From an uncultured Collinsella sp. (GTDB lineage Bacteria > Actinomycetota > Coriobacteriia > Coriobacteriales > Coriobacteriaceae): a stretch of DNA of 64,000 nucleotides. The stretch is from contig USLK01000005.1 in the NCBI GenBank assembly GCA_900555555.1, positions 1-64,000 on the forward strand. Direction: 5' to 3'. The translations under genes and the position numbers were made by a program. Below, piece after piece: positions 53,397-63,690 of this stretch. The stretch's first letter is position 1, and every line of letters starts with the position of its first letter. The notes under the pieces were generated by a model. The model did not search any database. It was given only the letters and a program-made list of their open reading frames with translations, and was not told where the DNA came from.

Positions 53397-55502
53397 TTAC
53401 ACCGGTACGTACATACCGATATGCTGTTTGCCGTCCCCCATGATCTCATGCTGGCAATACGTGGTGATGAAATTATTGAAGCTGGGGTACTCAAACTTCC
53501 GGCTCGCCCCGCCCCACAGGACCTTCGCGCCGGGGTCGGCGATGATCACATGGTCGTTGGCGTTGTTGTAGCCGTCCACAACCATGATGTGGGAGAACGT
53601 GCCGTTGTTGTGACCGTTGAAATGCGGGCCGCCGCGGCGCTCCTGTGCATCGACCGCAGCCGCCAGCCCTCGATCGTACGAACGCATAACCGCATCGCGG
53701 GCCGCACCATAAGAAGGAGTATGAAGCGTGGTATATGCTCGATATCCAAGCCAATCGTTCATACCGCGCTCAAACCAGCGATCGTTAAAGCTGGTGAAAT
53801 GGTAGGCATCGGTATGCATGTACTTGGCGACGTTCCATACATTGAGCGGCGTGCCGTTGGCGGAGCCCCACTTGCCGGCCGCCTCGAGTATCATCTGGCC
53901 CGAAGTGGGACCGCAGTAGAAGTTGTTGGGCTGACCATGCCATGGAACGTTGTGATACTGCCAACCGGAGACGGCCCCACAGCCGGTACCGACACGCCCC
54001 TCGCGCTGGCCATGCTCCATGAAGTGGCGGTAGTACGCCGGCCAGTTCACAGCGAAGGCGCGACGAAGGTCCTCATACTGGTTGTAATAGGAGCGCACGT
54101 CAAAGCCCTCGCAACCACGACGGCGCTCACGCATGCCAGAGTTGAGGAAGTGATCGAGCGTTGCCTGGCGGTTGTTGCCGAACGCCTGCTTTACATCGGG
54201 ATTGTTGGCTCGATAGTACTCATAGTTGTAGACGGCCTTGTAGGGAGCCTCTTCATCCGTGGCGTAATCGTTGGAATAGCCGTTCTTCCAGCAGTACTCA
54301 AGCGTGTGGTAGACACTTGAGGAGACAGCGATCTCACCGCCAAAGACATAGCCGCCCGATATGGAAGCGCGATTGTCAGAGATGAAAGAGGTCAAAGGCA
54401 AGCGATTGTAGGTGGACGCGATTACGAGCACGGATCCGTTCTTTCCGCAAAGGCTCGCTCCTGCTAGAGCATCATAAAAAGTGGAGCCCGTGGCAACGGC
54501 CGGAGCGGTAAGGTTCATGCCATGATTCAGCTCCCAACGTGCAATCGCGTCGCTCGTCTCATACTCGGTTTGACCATAAATACGCTCATGCGATGTTGCC
54601 CCAGCGGAATTAAGTTGCCCCTCAACAGAATTGGAGACCGCGATAGGGCCGCCAACAATCACAGATTTCTTAATCCCAGAATGGGCAATGAAATCGCATT
54701 GGGAAGAGAGCAGCGTGTTGGAGCCAGAGGCGCAAATGAGAATGGGCGATTTCGTTGCATATGCGTAGGGCGCAATTGAGAGCGCATCCTGAAACGTGGT
54801 AGAGGTAGCCACGATTACCTGGGTTGCAGGCTTCATCTTTTGAACAAGCTTGGCGATCTCGAGCGAAGTCCCCTGCTGATCCTGCCCGTAAACTCGTGTG
54901 ACCTCTGAGCAGCCGGCAGATTTAACCTGGGCATCAACACCGGACGCAATGGCAATGGGTCCACCGCAAATATAGGCATGTTTTGCACCCAGCCGCTTTA
55001 TTTCATCCCTTGCCTGCCACGAAAGGCTATCTTTACGCGTAAGCAAAACAGGACAGTCGAGCACGCCGGCAAGTGCGTTAGCTGCCAGGGCATCCCAAAA
55101 CGTTGCATCGGTGGCGATCACTACATTCTCACTCGTGCTCCATCCCGTCTTGGAGATGGCCTGCATGGTGTCGAATTGGTCTTTACCAAAGATGCGAGAC
55201 CACCCAGAAACGGAACGGGCCGCCGGCGATGACACGGGCTCCGCAACGACGTCGTTAACCGATGCATCCTGAACGATACTCTCCGCATCATCAACTAATT
55301 TCTCAGAATCGGTATCAGAGATATCGGTGTCAGCCTCTTCGCTCGCGGCATCTTGGTCCTGCTGAGCAGGAAGCGCAGCCGCCTGATCAGCCTGAACCTC
55401 ACCGCCGGTTGTCGCCGACTCTTCGGCGTAGGAAACGCCGGGTGCGGCAAGTAGACCAACTACCATCATCGACAAAATGACGCCTCGATATTTTTTCAAC
55501 AT
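53397..55502 (-). CDS. Cell-wall-binding-repeat-2 protein with C39-like peptidase domain
   Basis: This secreted surface protein has a signal peptide (1-26, ending SYAEE) and an acidic linker (27-95). Three CWB2 repeats (about 100-395; pattern RIYGxxxxxTSxAIA...GGPIAVS) bind anionic wall polymers. Two short repeats follow (about 410-500, YYRANNPDVKQAFGNN, YYNQYEDLRRAF). The C-terminal C39-type peptidase domain has Cys (about 529, FYCGPTSGQ), His (about 638, FSHIMVVDGY) and Asp (about 657, IADPGA). The peptidase could cleave wall peptides or surface proteins. AGGAG precedes ATG 55502. It is paralogous in its CWB2 part to the next gene. Confidence 0.88.
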   Translation of the reverse strand: MLKKYRGVILSMMVVGLLAAPGVSYAEESATTGGEVQADQAAALPAQQDQDAASEEADTDISDTDSEKLVDDAESIVQDASVNDVVAEPVSSPAARSVSGWSRIFGKDQFDTMQAISKTGWSTSENVVIATDATFWDALAANALAGVLDCPVLLTRKDSLSWQARDEIKRLGAKHAYICGGPIAIASGVDAQVKSAGCSEVTRVYGQDQQGTSLEIAKLVQKMKPATQVIVATSTTFQDALSIAPYAYATKSPILICASGSNTLLSSQCDFIAHSGIKKSVIVGGPIAVSNSVEGQLNSAGATSHERIYGQTEYETSDAIARWELNHGMNLTAPAVATGSTFYDALAGASLCGKNGSVLVIASTYNRLPLTSFISDNRASISGGYVFGGEIAVSSSVYHTLEYCWKNGYSNDYATDEEAPYKAVYNYEYYRANNPDVKQAFGNNRQATLDHFLNSGMRERRRGCEGFDVRSYYNQYEDLRRAFAVNWPAYYRHFMEHGQREGRVGTGCGAVSGWQYHNVPWHGQPNNFYCGPTSGQMILEAAGKWGSANGTPLNVWNVAKYMHTDAYHFTSFNDRWFERGMNDWLGYRAYTTLHTPSYGAARDAVMRSYDRGLAAAVDAQERRGGPHFNGHNNGTFSHIMVVDGYNNANDHVIIADPGAKVLWGGASRKFEYPSFNNFITTYCQHEIMGDGKQHIGMYVPV

Positions 55503-55546
55503 GCGGCTCCTGACCCCGAATTAACTTTAGAAATAATACCGCAAAT

Positions 55547-55582
55547 AAAGAACCCACCGATCTTGATATCGATGGGTTCTTT
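55547..55582 (-). terminator. Terminator of the GH25/CWB2 gene
   Basis: Arms of 15 nt (55547-55561 and 55568-55582) match at 14 of 15 positions, beginning AAAGAACCCA. On the minus strand the outer T-run of the stem (TTCTTT) is followed by ATTTGC. It lies 11 nt after the gene stop, between two CWB2 genes. Confidence 0.7.
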
Positions 55583-55592
55583 AAAAATAGAC

Positions 55593-57455
55593 TTAACCGA
55601 AGTAGGAACGTAACAATGCGTTCCAGGTTGACCTTGAGACAGCGATTTCGCCGCCGAACACCCTGCCCTTTTCAACCTGACCGCGATGCTTTGCAACGAA
55701 ATCGGTTAAACAAACTCTATTGTAATCTGAACAGATTACCAGAACGGAATTATCCTTGCCGCACAGCGCTGAACCAGATAGTGCATCAAAGAACGTCGTG
55801 CCCGTTGCAACCGCCATATTAGACACAGTCATGCCATGGGAGATCTCCCAGTTGGCAATTGCAAGAGACGTCTCGTACTCCGTCTGGCCATAAATACGCT
55901 CAACGGAACCGACACCAGCAGATTTAAGTTGGGCATCTACGGTCGAATCAACCGCAATCGGGCCACCGACTATAACCGCCTTTTTAAAACCGGCGCGTTT
56001 GATGCTATTCAAAGTTGCATCGGAAAGAACGTTTGACCCCGAGTTCGTAAGGAAAATAGGTGACTTGGTGTGATAAGCATAAGGAGAGATAGAGAGTGCA
56101 TCCTGGAACTTCCAGTCTGTTGCAATAATGCAGGTGTCCGATTTGTATTTCTCCTGAACCTTAGCCGCTATCTTACGCGCAGTATCCTGTTGGTCGGATC
56201 CAGCCACTCGAACAACGGAAACACCCATAGCTTTGAGTTCGGCTTCAACCTCGTTGGAGATTGCAATGGGACCACCGCACACATACACAGTGCGTGCACC
56301 GAGTTCGGAAATAGCAGATCGTGCTTGACTTGACAGCTTGGAACCGTTGGTAAGAAGAATGGGGGCATCGTGCACGCCGGCCAACGCGCTGGCCGTCAAA
56401 GCATCCCAGTAGGTGGCATTCGTTGCAAGCACTGCGGATTCACTTGAGCTCCAGCCGCTTTTTGCAATTGCCTTCATGGTATCGAACTCATCCTGCCCGT
56501 AAATCCTACCCCACGTATCCTGCGTGGGATGAACGTTGAGCGGATCGGCAAAGCTGAAGTTGATATCCACGTTACCCGCAATACCCGGAATAGAGGCCTT
56601 GCTCGAGCGCTGCCAGATGTCATAAGAACCCTTGTAATCACACGTAACGTTATACTGTGCAACCCAACGGCTCCACTGAGAGAACACGGGACTAGTAAGA
56701 TAGTTGTTCCACCATTTCAGATTTGCATATACGCCTGGGGCATAACCGGCTTCCTGTATACGGGAAGCAAAGGCAGACGCGATAGAAGCAAGATCATCGT
56801 TAGAAAGATACCGCAGCTGACCATCGACCTTCACGCAGGGCCGATCGGTTTTTGCCTGCTCCTCAAGATCGAGATAGACGGGATAAGAAAGTCGATAAGG
56901 ATTTAGGCCTGCCTGGTTGAGCAGTCGAATAACATGTTCGGCCTCCCCCCTAGCCTCTGAGGCGTCAACGGCATATGAGTAGACGTAAACTCCGAATGGA
57001 ATATTGTTGTCAATACACCCCCGAACATTCTGCAGGAAGGTCTTGTCATCCTGAGAGGAGATATTTCCGCCATAGCCCGCGCGGATGAGGGCGAACTGGA
57101 CACCCGAGGCCTTTGCCTGTGCCCAGTTGATATCGCCTTGCCACTGCGAAACATCAACACCCATAGCGCGAGCACCCGACACGGACGTTCCGTTAGAACA
57201 ATGCCACACACCGTTGGAATATGACCAGGTATTTGCTTCCTCCGCAAAAGTAGAGATGGCATTATTCGGAACACCGTCCTCATAACGCCAACTATTTGCA
57301 TATGAATCCGTAGGAGCATTGTAGTCGGGGCTAGCGTATTCAATCTGCTCAGCACCACCGACCGACTCGACAGCAGCAACAGAAATTGGAGCAACACAAG
57401 CAAGGGCAATCATCATAGAGGCGGAAACGATTCCGCAGCTTAAACGTGAGTGCAT
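55593..57455 (-). CDS. GH25 lysozyme with three cell-wall-binding repeats (CWB2)
   Basis: This 620-residue secreted peptidoglycan hydrolase has a signal peptide (1-28, ending ISVAA). The GH25 domain (about 95-300) has MGVDVSQWQGDINWAQAK with its catalytic Asp, and YPVYLDLEEQ with the Asp/Glu pair. Three CWB2 repeats follow (about 315-620; GRIYGQDEFDTMKAIAKSG, VRVAGSDQQDTARKIA, ERIYGQTEYETSLAIA, given in part). ATG 57455 is behind GGAGA; GTG 57470 is an alternative. Base composition is less GC-rich than the rml genes. Confidence 0.92.
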   Translation of the reverse strand: MHSRLSCGIVSASMMIALACVAPISVAAVESVGGAEQIEYASPDYNAPTDSYANSWRYEDGVPNNAISTFAEEANTWSYSNGVWHCSNGTSVSGARAMGVDVSQWQGDINWAQAKASGVQFALIRAGYGGNISSQDDKTFLQNVRGCIDNNIPFGVYVYSYAVDASEARGEAEHVIRLLNQAGLNPYRLSYPVYLDLEEQAKTDRPCVKVDGQLRYLSNDDLASIASAFASRIQEAGYAPGVYANLKWWNNYLTSPVFSQWSRWVAQYNVTCDYKGSYDIWQRSSKASIPGIAGNVDINFSFADPLNVHPTQDTWGRIYGQDEFDTMKAIAKSGWSSSESAVLATNATYWDALTASALAGVHDAPILLTNGSKLSSQARSAISELGARTVYVCGGPIAISNEVEAELKAMGVSVVRVAGSDQQDTARKIAAKVQEKYKSDTCIIATDWKFQDALSISPYAYHTKSPIFLTNSGSNVLSDATLNSIKRAGFKKAVIVGGPIAVDSTVDAQLKSAGVGSVERIYGQTEYETSLAIANWEISHGMTVSNMAVATGTTFFDALSGSALCGKDNSVLVICSDYNRVCLTDFVAKHRGQVEKGRVFGGEIAVSRSTWNALLRSYFG

Positions 57456-57579
57456 AAATCTCCATTTCACACTAAAGTACGGGATTAATAATTAGGTATG
57501 ATAGCAATCGCGATAACGTTGATTCATGGTCTTTTTAGCCGACAGAAAAACTATGTGAACCGCGGGAGATGAAGCCGTA
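57456..57579. promoter_or_regulatory. AT-rich divergent promoter region
   Basis: The 124-base gap separates the leftward GH25 gene from the rightward GT4 gene. It contains TATGAT (+, about 57498-57503), its complement TATCAT-type sequence for the minus strand, and TTGATT (+, about 57520-57525). I could not pair the hexamers convincingly, but both genes must start transcription here. Confidence 0.3.
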
Positions 57580-59097
57580 ATGATGGGTCATAAAGAGGCT
57601 GCACAATCGATTCAGTCCATCAATGGACTTGCGCGGGAGTACTGGAAACGACCAGCAGACCTCACTTCTTATCTCAAAGATCGTCCGCATAGCACCATTT
57701 CGAAACCAAAACTCGTAAAGAACGTGGGTTTTTTCTTCCATGATCTCGGGATAGGCGGTGGGGAACGCGTCACTTGCAGACTCGCAGAAATACTAAAGAG
57801 CGCAGGCTACAGCACAACAATCATCACGAATAACCCCCTGCCAAAAGAAAAGGGACAGGACCTTCCTGATGGAGTGAGCCACATTCAGGTTCCAAGCTAC
57901 ACCGATATTGACGGACAAACGTACGCAACTAGATCTAAGGCTTTAGTCGATACAATCGAGCTGATGGACCTAGATGCAATCGTCTTCTGTCAATGGTTTT
58001 CCGACGCGCTCCCGTTCGACCTGATGACAACCAGAGCCTGTGGAGCCCTCGCCTATCTGTATATTCAAAGCTCCTTCTCGCTCTTTTTCCTGGACGCCGA
58101 TATGCCCTCAAGCTATGCCGAGCTACCAATTACCTATTCACTTGCCGATCGCATCATCAGTCTCAGCGAGTCTGATCGGATGGTCTGGTCAGCTTTTAAT
58201 GCAAACTCGGTGGCTACATATAATCCACCCTCAGAGCCCATGCAAAAAGAGACGGCTCCTCTTAACGGACACCATATAATTTGGCCCGCACGCCTACATG
58301 TTGATAAGTGCCCAGAGCGAGTAATCCCAATTATGGATAACCTCGTTAAGTTGGTGCCAGATGCCGTAATCCATATGATTGGCCCCGTTGAAGACGAATA
58401 TAAAAAGCACTTAGAGCAGATTATTATTGCCCACCATTTAAAGGACAATGTCCTTATCGAGGGCCCGAGGGCATCTGACGAGATGCAGGCTCTATACTTG
58501 CAAGCAGACGCTTACCTACTCACATCGAAAAGGGAGGGCTGGTCCCTAGCATTGGCCGAAGCTATGGCAGCGGGACTTCCATGTGTCATATATGATCTTC
58601 CCTATTTGACACTCGTTCAAAAGAACCCAGCTATAGACCGCATCCCTCAGGATAATTCGCAACAAGCCGCGACCAAACTGGCGCATATACTACTTGACAA
58701 AGAGTATGCCCGAAAAAAGGGGGCAGTGGGGAGGCGTGTTATAGAGGAAATCTACTCATTTGATATCGTCGGCTTTTGGCGCTCTTGCTTTGAACAGGAC
58801 TGTCGGGGTACAGAAACACCGACATTAAGCGAAAGCCGAAATATCATATGGACCGAACTGGTGAGATCTTATGCACAGCACCTGAGGAGCATAGAATCTA
58901 CCCAGTCAGAACTTATTCGACAACTACGCGATGCCCTTACAACCGTCCACGAACGCAACATTGCAGTCGCTCAGGTAAACAACGAAGCCTGCGAACTCCG
59001 GCATTCGCTTCAAGCCATGGAAAAGTCGCTCTCGTATCGAATCGGACGGGCTATAACTTTTATACCTCGTAAAATAAAAAGACTTATTGGCAGATAG
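57580..59097 (+). CDS. Family 4 glycosyltransferase (GT-B)
   Basis: The 505-residue retaining glycosyltransferase has the N-terminal Rossmann domain starting VGFFFHDLGIGGGERVTCRLA (about 49-69) and the C-terminal donor-binding domain with ARLHVDKCPERVI, LLTSKREGWSLALAEAMAAGLPC (Glu of the E-x7-E pattern). The C-terminal extension (about 440-505) is probably coiled coil with a basic end. Composition is clearly AT-richer than the rml genes, as for imported glycan genes. GGGAGATGAAG lies upstream. It is followed after 33 nt by a large GT2 gene. Confidence 0.88.
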   Translation: MMGHKEAAQSIQSINGLAREYWKRPADLTSYLKDRPHSTISKPKLVKNVGFFFHDLGIGGGERVTCRLAEILKSAGYSTTIITNNPLPKEKGQDLPDGVSHIQVPSYTDIDGQTYATRSKALVDTIELMDLDAIVFCQWFSDALPFDLMTTRACGALAYLYIQSSFSLFFLDADMPSSYAELPITYSLADRIISLSESDRMVWSAFNANSVATYNPPSEPMQKETAPLNGHHIIWPARLHVDKCPERVIPIMDNLVKLVPDAVIHMIGPVEDEYKKHLEQIIIAHHLKDNVLIEGPRASDEMQALYLQADAYLLTSKREGWSLALAEAMAAGLPCVIYDLPYLTLVQKNPAIDRIPQDNSQQAATKLAHILLDKEYARKKGAVGRRVIEEIYSFDIVGFWRSCFEQDCRGTETPTLSESRNIIWTELVRSYAQHLRSIESTQSELIRQLRDALTTVHERNIAVAQVNNEACELRHSLQAMEKSLSYRIGRAITFIPRKIKRLIGR

Positions 59098-59130
59098 CCT
59101 CTTACACCAAGCAACTCGATTGGATTCTGA

Positions 59131-61536
59131 ATGATACTGAACAATAGAAAAGTCTGTCGTGGCAATGGCAAAATATTCTTGGAATTAGATTTAGACCAGA
59201 CCGATGACGTTGAAGAGCTTATTACTTGCGCTCGGCTGGACGACGGGACTAGAATTCCTTGCTCCCTGTATTACGCAAAAGATTCAAACTGCAAAGCAGT
59301 CCTCGTTACCCCAATTGTCGAATCGCGCTGCATCTTCGTTTCCATCAGGAACCGTGATGCCGAGATTATTAGCGATGTCCTCCGACCAGATCAGGTTAAA
59401 TGGGCATCGCGCTATAACTACAAATTCCACAAGTCGCTCTGCGGCGAAATACGTGATATCGATGAATCAGATTCCCGCCAGAGGAGCGGACTGGCCTTTT
59501 ACGAGTGCATCCCCCATGGAGAGGAAATCATTCTTCACGGATCGGTAATCTGTCCGAAAGCATCACGCCACAGTATTTCCATTCAGGTATATAGCGATGA
59601 GTTCGATTCACTCGATTGCCAGATAACTTATGCCGGTTCGTGCGAAACGCATTCCACCAGTTCAGAATTCATTAAGATGCACGAGCAGCAGTTTTCAATC
59701 GTACTCCCCCATCGCGGCCACCGATACATTTTTATCGTTGAGGATGCAGACAATCCGTTATTCAACAGCTTCGATGTTCTCGACATCCCGCAAATGAATG
59801 ATTTGATCAATGACTTTGAAGGTATGACGCAAAACGCGCAGATCGATCCAACCTATCCTGAATGGTTCGCAGACAATAGGCCCACCGAAGGAGAATTGAA
59901 CGCGCAGCGACTCGTCACCTTCGAGCACGAGCCCACATTCAGCATCATCGTACCGCTTTTCAACACGCCCCTACATTTCTTAAAGGACATGGTGGGGTCG
60001 GTCAAAGATCAGACCTATGCAAAATGGGAACTCGTGCTGGTGAACGCGAGCCCGGAGAATGCGGAGCTTGCCAGCGCTGTCAATGACTACGCGAAACGCG
60101 ATGCTCGCATAGTTGTCGAGACGGTTCACGAGAATCTCGGCATTTCGGGAAACACCAACGCAGGCATAGCCGTTGCAAGGGGAGACTTCATCAGCTTCTT
60201 CGACCACGATGACATCCTCGAACCAAACCTGTTATTCCATTACGTAGAGGCAATCAACGAACGTGTGGATACCGACCTGCTCTATTGCGATGAAGACAAG
60301 CTGATGCCCGACGGGGTGTATGCACAGCCGTTCTTCAAGCCGGATTTCAACCTCGATTTACTGAGGAACAACAACTACATCTGCCACATGCTGACCATCC
60401 GCAAATCGCTACTCGAAACCCTTGAACCCAACACCAAGGAGTTCGACGGCGCTCAGGATCACAACATGACGCTGCAGGCAATAGAGCACGCACGTCATGT
60501 TGCCCATATTCCGCGCATCCTGTACCACTGGCGCCTAAGCGAAAACTCGACCGCAGCCAATGCGGACAGCAAGCCATACGCTTCGCAGGCGGGTATTCGC
60601 GCCGTACAGGCACATCTCGATCGGCTAGGTATCAAGGGAACCGTTTCCCTTTCTCGCCGTCCCTTCACGTATAAAGTTCAGTACGATGTTCCGAGCGACC
60701 ATCCACTCGTATCAATCATCATCCCCACTAAGGATCACATCGAGCTGTTGAAGGCATGCCTCGATTCCATCGTCGAAAAATCAACCTACGATAACTACGA
60801 AATAGTCGTTATCGAGAACAACAGCACCGAAGACGAGACGTTCGAGTTTTACGAAACAATCCAAGAGCGTTATGGCGCCACTGTTCGCATTGAGTATTGG
60901 GGGCATGAGTTCAACTTCTCCAAGCTCATGAACTATGGTGCGGAGAAATCCAGAGGCGACTATCTGCTCCTGCTCAATAACGACACCACGGTCATCACGC
61001 CCAATTGGATCGAAACGATGCTGGGCAATTGCGCTCGTCAGGAAGTGGGAATTGTCGGCGTACGCCTTCTCTATCCGGACGACACGATTCAGCATGCCGG
61101 CGTATGCATAACCGGAGGCGTTGCCGGACATCTTGGACATGCACTTCCCCGCGACAACTGGGGCTACTTTGCCCTGCTTGACGCGCAGCAAAACCTGAGC
61201 GCTGTGACGGCAGCCTGCATGATGACCAAACGTTCGGTATTCGAGTCGGTCGGTGGATTCACGGAGGATTTAGCCGTTGCGTTCAACGACATCGACTACT
61301 GCCTCAAAGTCAGGGACCTTCATAAATTGGTCGTCTACACACCCGAAGTTGAGATGTATCACTACGAGTCCGTTTCGCGCGGGGCGGAAGACAACGAGGA
61401 GAAGAGGATCAGATTCAACCGAGAAGCCGCCTACATGCACTATAAATGGGCCAAGTACTATGTGAACGGAGATCCGTATCTCAACAAGAACATAACGCGA
61501 CACGAGCCCGAAGTTTACTATTACAGGCTTGGATAA
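59131..61536 (+). CDS. Large family 2 glycosyltransferase with two GT-A domains
   Basis: The 801-residue protein has the layout of the paralogue at 43861-46293: an N-terminal beta-rich region (1-265), a first GT2 domain (about 270-480: FSIIVPLFNTPLHFLK, FFDHDDILEP, CDEDK) and a second (about 525-770: VSIIIPTKDHIELLKAC, LLLNNDTTV, AFNDIDYCLKVR). It probably extends a rhamnose-type surface polysaccharide. No strong ribosome site precedes the ATG. A hairpin terminator follows its stop. Confidence 0.88.
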   Translation: MILNNRKVCRGNGKIFLELDLDQTDDVEELITCARLDDGTRIPCSLYYAKDSNCKAVLVTPIVESRCIFVSIRNRDAEIISDVLRPDQVKWASRYNYKFHKSLCGEIRDIDESDSRQRSGLAFYECIPHGEEIILHGSVICPKASRHSISIQVYSDEFDSLDCQITYAGSCETHSTSSEFIKMHEQQFSIVLPHRGHRYIFIVEDADNPLFNSFDVLDIPQMNDLINDFEGMTQNAQIDPTYPEWFADNRPTEGELNAQRLVTFEHEPTFSIIVPLFNTPLHFLKDMVGSVKDQTYAKWELVLVNASPENAELASAVNDYAKRDARIVVETVHENLGISGNTNAGIAVARGDFISFFDHDDILEPNLLFHYVEAINERVDTDLLYCDEDKLMPDGVYAQPFFKPDFNLDLLRNNNYICHMLTIRKSLLETLEPNTKEFDGAQDHNMTLQAIEHARHVAHIPRILYHWRLSENSTAANADSKPYASQAGIRAVQAHLDRLGIKGTVSLSRRPFTYKVQYDVPSDHPLVSIIIPTKDHIELLKACLDSIVEKSTYDNYEIVVIENNSTEDETFEFYETIQERYGATVRIEYWGHEFNFSKLMNYGAEKSRGDYLLLLNNDTTVITPNWIETMLGNCARQEVGIVGVRLLYPDDTIQHAGVCITGGVAGHLGHALPRDNWGYFALLDAQQNLSAVTAACMMTKRSVFESVGGFTEDLAVAFNDIDYCLKVRDLHKLVVYTPEVEMYHYESVSRGAEDNEEKRIRFNREAAYMHYKWAKYYVNGDPYLNKNITRHEPEVYYYRLG

Positions 61537-61552
61537 ATAGCGAAAACGAACG

Positions 61553-61583
61553 CGGCCGGTTGATTGATCAACCGGCCGTTCCT
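61553..61583. terminator. Bidirectional terminator
   Basis: CGGCCGGTTGAT (61553-61564) pairs perfectly with ATCAACCGGCCG (61567-61578), followed on the plus strand by TTCCTT. It lies between convergent genes (GT2 at 59131 and the DUF2142 gene), 17 nt after the GT2 stop. Confidence 0.75.
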
Positions 61584-61674
61584 TAATGATCTACAAGGTA
61601 GTTTTTCAACAAATGAAAACCAAGTACGAACATAGTCTTATGAGGCAACACGCCGTTTACGCATATGCAGATTT

Positions 61675-63669
61675 TTAGAACACAGCTAGGCTCTCTAAAG
61701 AAATGAGACATATGAACGACATTAAGAAAGCAGAAGCAACGCCCGGCTTTAAAGACTCTACCTTGAAATCACCCGCTAACAAAATCCTTGAGAAATATAG
61801 GGCAGGGAAAATCAAGGGAATCAGATATCTCGGCTGACACCCATTAACGGTCCAGTGGCCAACAGGGGTGAAGGAGACATACAGAGCAGTCGCAACAAGA
61901 GCAACCGTTACAAGAACGAGAAAGAGCACAAAGAGTGCATTCCCCCTGGAGAACATTCGCTTATTTGGCGTATCACCAGACGCTACGCAAGCAACCAGAA
62001 TGATGAGCGGGCACGTGGCAAGCCAAGCGAAGCGAGAGGTTACCATACCCAAATAAGGCAACAAGATAGAATACTGATCCGACACAACCGGAGAAATATA
62101 TTGAATAATAAACCTCCAGAGAACTCCCAAAAACTGAATGGGATGCTGAAGAATAAAAATGATTTGTCCGATAGCGCTGACATCCGATCCACCGCGTGCA
62201 TCGCCAGCCTGGGCAGATGTCGAAAATAGCATAGGAAGCGTAAAGGATAGAATCATCACCAACGCAAATGCCGTCACGAGTATCTTAAAGTTTCTACACG
62301 AACGATGGTCCTTAAACTTACCATCTGGCATCAGCAGCATAAGGCCAAGGAGTGGGAAATAGATTGCCTTGGGTGCAAGGCCAAAGGTAAATGACAGAAA
62401 TAATATAAACCCGGCACCAACACCAAGTCGCTTCTCCGGCTGATACAACTCTTTTAACAAAAAACAAACTGCGAACAATAGCCATGAAGTAACCATTGCA
62501 TCATAAGAATATTGAGCAGCAATATAAACGCTAGTCGGCAAAAGAGAAATAGCAGCAACCAGTGTCTTTTTTCGCGGACAGACTCGAATAGCCCAAGCGC
62601 ACAAAACGGCATATGAAATCAGATTAAAAAAACGTCCAAGGATAAACTGCAGTGGTCTAGACAGATGTAAAAGCCTGGCCGTCCAAAGACCAATTGCAGA
62701 GGGAATATAACCAACCGTTGACATTACAGCTAGTGAAGACTGATCAACCGGGGAAACAAAACCGTTTGAAATCTTATAATCCGCAGCCGTCGAGCCATAG
62801 GAACTGGCAACAGACAACTCGGCATCCTTCATTTGCTCGGTGCCCAGCTCGGGAATGCTAGGTACAGACCATGGGACATGGACAAGAATTTCATCAGATG
62901 AATCGTACGATGACCTGCCGAGATACGATAGGCCTAGAGCATGGTCGTAATGAATCTGATCGTCCCATGACCAACCTGTAATCGGCGGCAAAGCGAAACT
63001 TATAAATGATCCGATAAAGAGAATACAGAGCAAGACGCAATTGTAGAAGCGAATCAGACCACTTTTATATGTAACGAATGAGATAAGGACCTCGAGAGAT
63101 ATCAGTAGAAGAAAAGACATCCTTGCCGACGAATCATCGCAAATAGCGCGAATGGAAAACGCCACAACCAAGTCAAGTAAGATAACCAGGCATGACAATA
63201 CAACAGCAGCAAAAATCGAAGTTGAAAGAATGCCACGCACTTTCACTGCCGTAGTAAAACCTTTGGGGCCATCGATATGCTCAGAGAGATTTTTTGAAAT
63301 CTTGCAGACAAAAGCACCGGATATGAAAAAGAAGGACAGGCAAGCAAACACAAAAGCACGAAGGAGGCTCCAGGATCGCAGAGACAGAACCGATACAGCT
63401 GGATCACCGATTATGGTAAGGCACTCTAGAAGAACTCCGCAAATTAGACTGCTCAATAATATAGAGGCGATGCGCCTGAGAAATACATCTCGTTCGAATG
63501 GAACCTCATTTCGAATCAAAAGGTGAACTATATAGATGGCGTAGATTGTAAAACCGATTCCGAAGAATGAAAAAAAGAACGCCGCGTTAATTGGCATGAA
63601 AATAAACGCTGGAACAGCGATGGCAATGCATAACAGCAAAGCAATCTTTTTATAGAAAACGACTGACAA
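61675..63669 (-). CDS. DUF2142-type polytopic membrane protein
   Basis: The 664-residue protein has about 12-14 predicted membrane helices. A large extracellular loop (about 235-330, starting after PPITGWSWDDQIHYDHAL) resembles that of the DUF2142 family and of GT-C membrane glycosyltransferases, where an acidic pair in the first loop is catalytic (here WDDQ, possible). The C-terminal part has the DUF2142-like VGHWTVNGCQPRYLIPLIFP. It is AT-rich compared with the rest of the window. TTG 63669 is the likely start, behind GGGGG. It is probably involved in polysaccharide assembly, but the function is not established. Confidence 0.75.
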   Translation of the reverse strand: MSVVFYKKIALLLCIAIAVPAFIFMPINAAFFFSFFGIGFTIYAIYIVHLLIRNEVPFERDVFLRRIASILLSSLICGVLLECLTIIGDPAVSVLSLRSWSLLRAFVFACLSFFFISGAFVCKISKNLSEHIDGPKGFTTAVKVRGILSTSIFAAVVLSCLVILLDLVVAFSIRAICDDSSARMSFLLLISLEVLISFVTYKSGLIRFYNCVLLCILFIGSFISFALPPITGWSWDDQIHYDHALGLSYLGRSSYDSSDEILVHVPWSVPSIPELGTEQMKDAELSVASSYGSTAADYKISNGFVSPVDQSSLAVMSTVGYIPSAIGLWTARLLHLSRPLQFILGRFFNLISYAVLCAWAIRVCPRKKTLVAAISLLPTSVYIAAQYSYDAMVTSWLLFAVCFLLKELYQPEKRLGVGAGFILFLSFTFGLAPKAIYFPLLGLMLLMPDGKFKDHRSCRNFKILVTAFALVMILSFTLPMLFSTSAQAGDARGGSDVSAIGQIIFILQHPIQFLGVLWRFIIQYISPVVSDQYSILLPYLGMVTSRFAWLATCPLIILVACVASGDTPNKRMFSRGNALFVLFLVLVTVALVATALYVSFTPVGHWTVNGCQPRYLIPLIFPALYFSRILLAGDFKVESLKPGVASAFLMSFICLISLESLAVF

Positions 63670-63690
63670 ATCGATCCCCCTTACTCCAAG

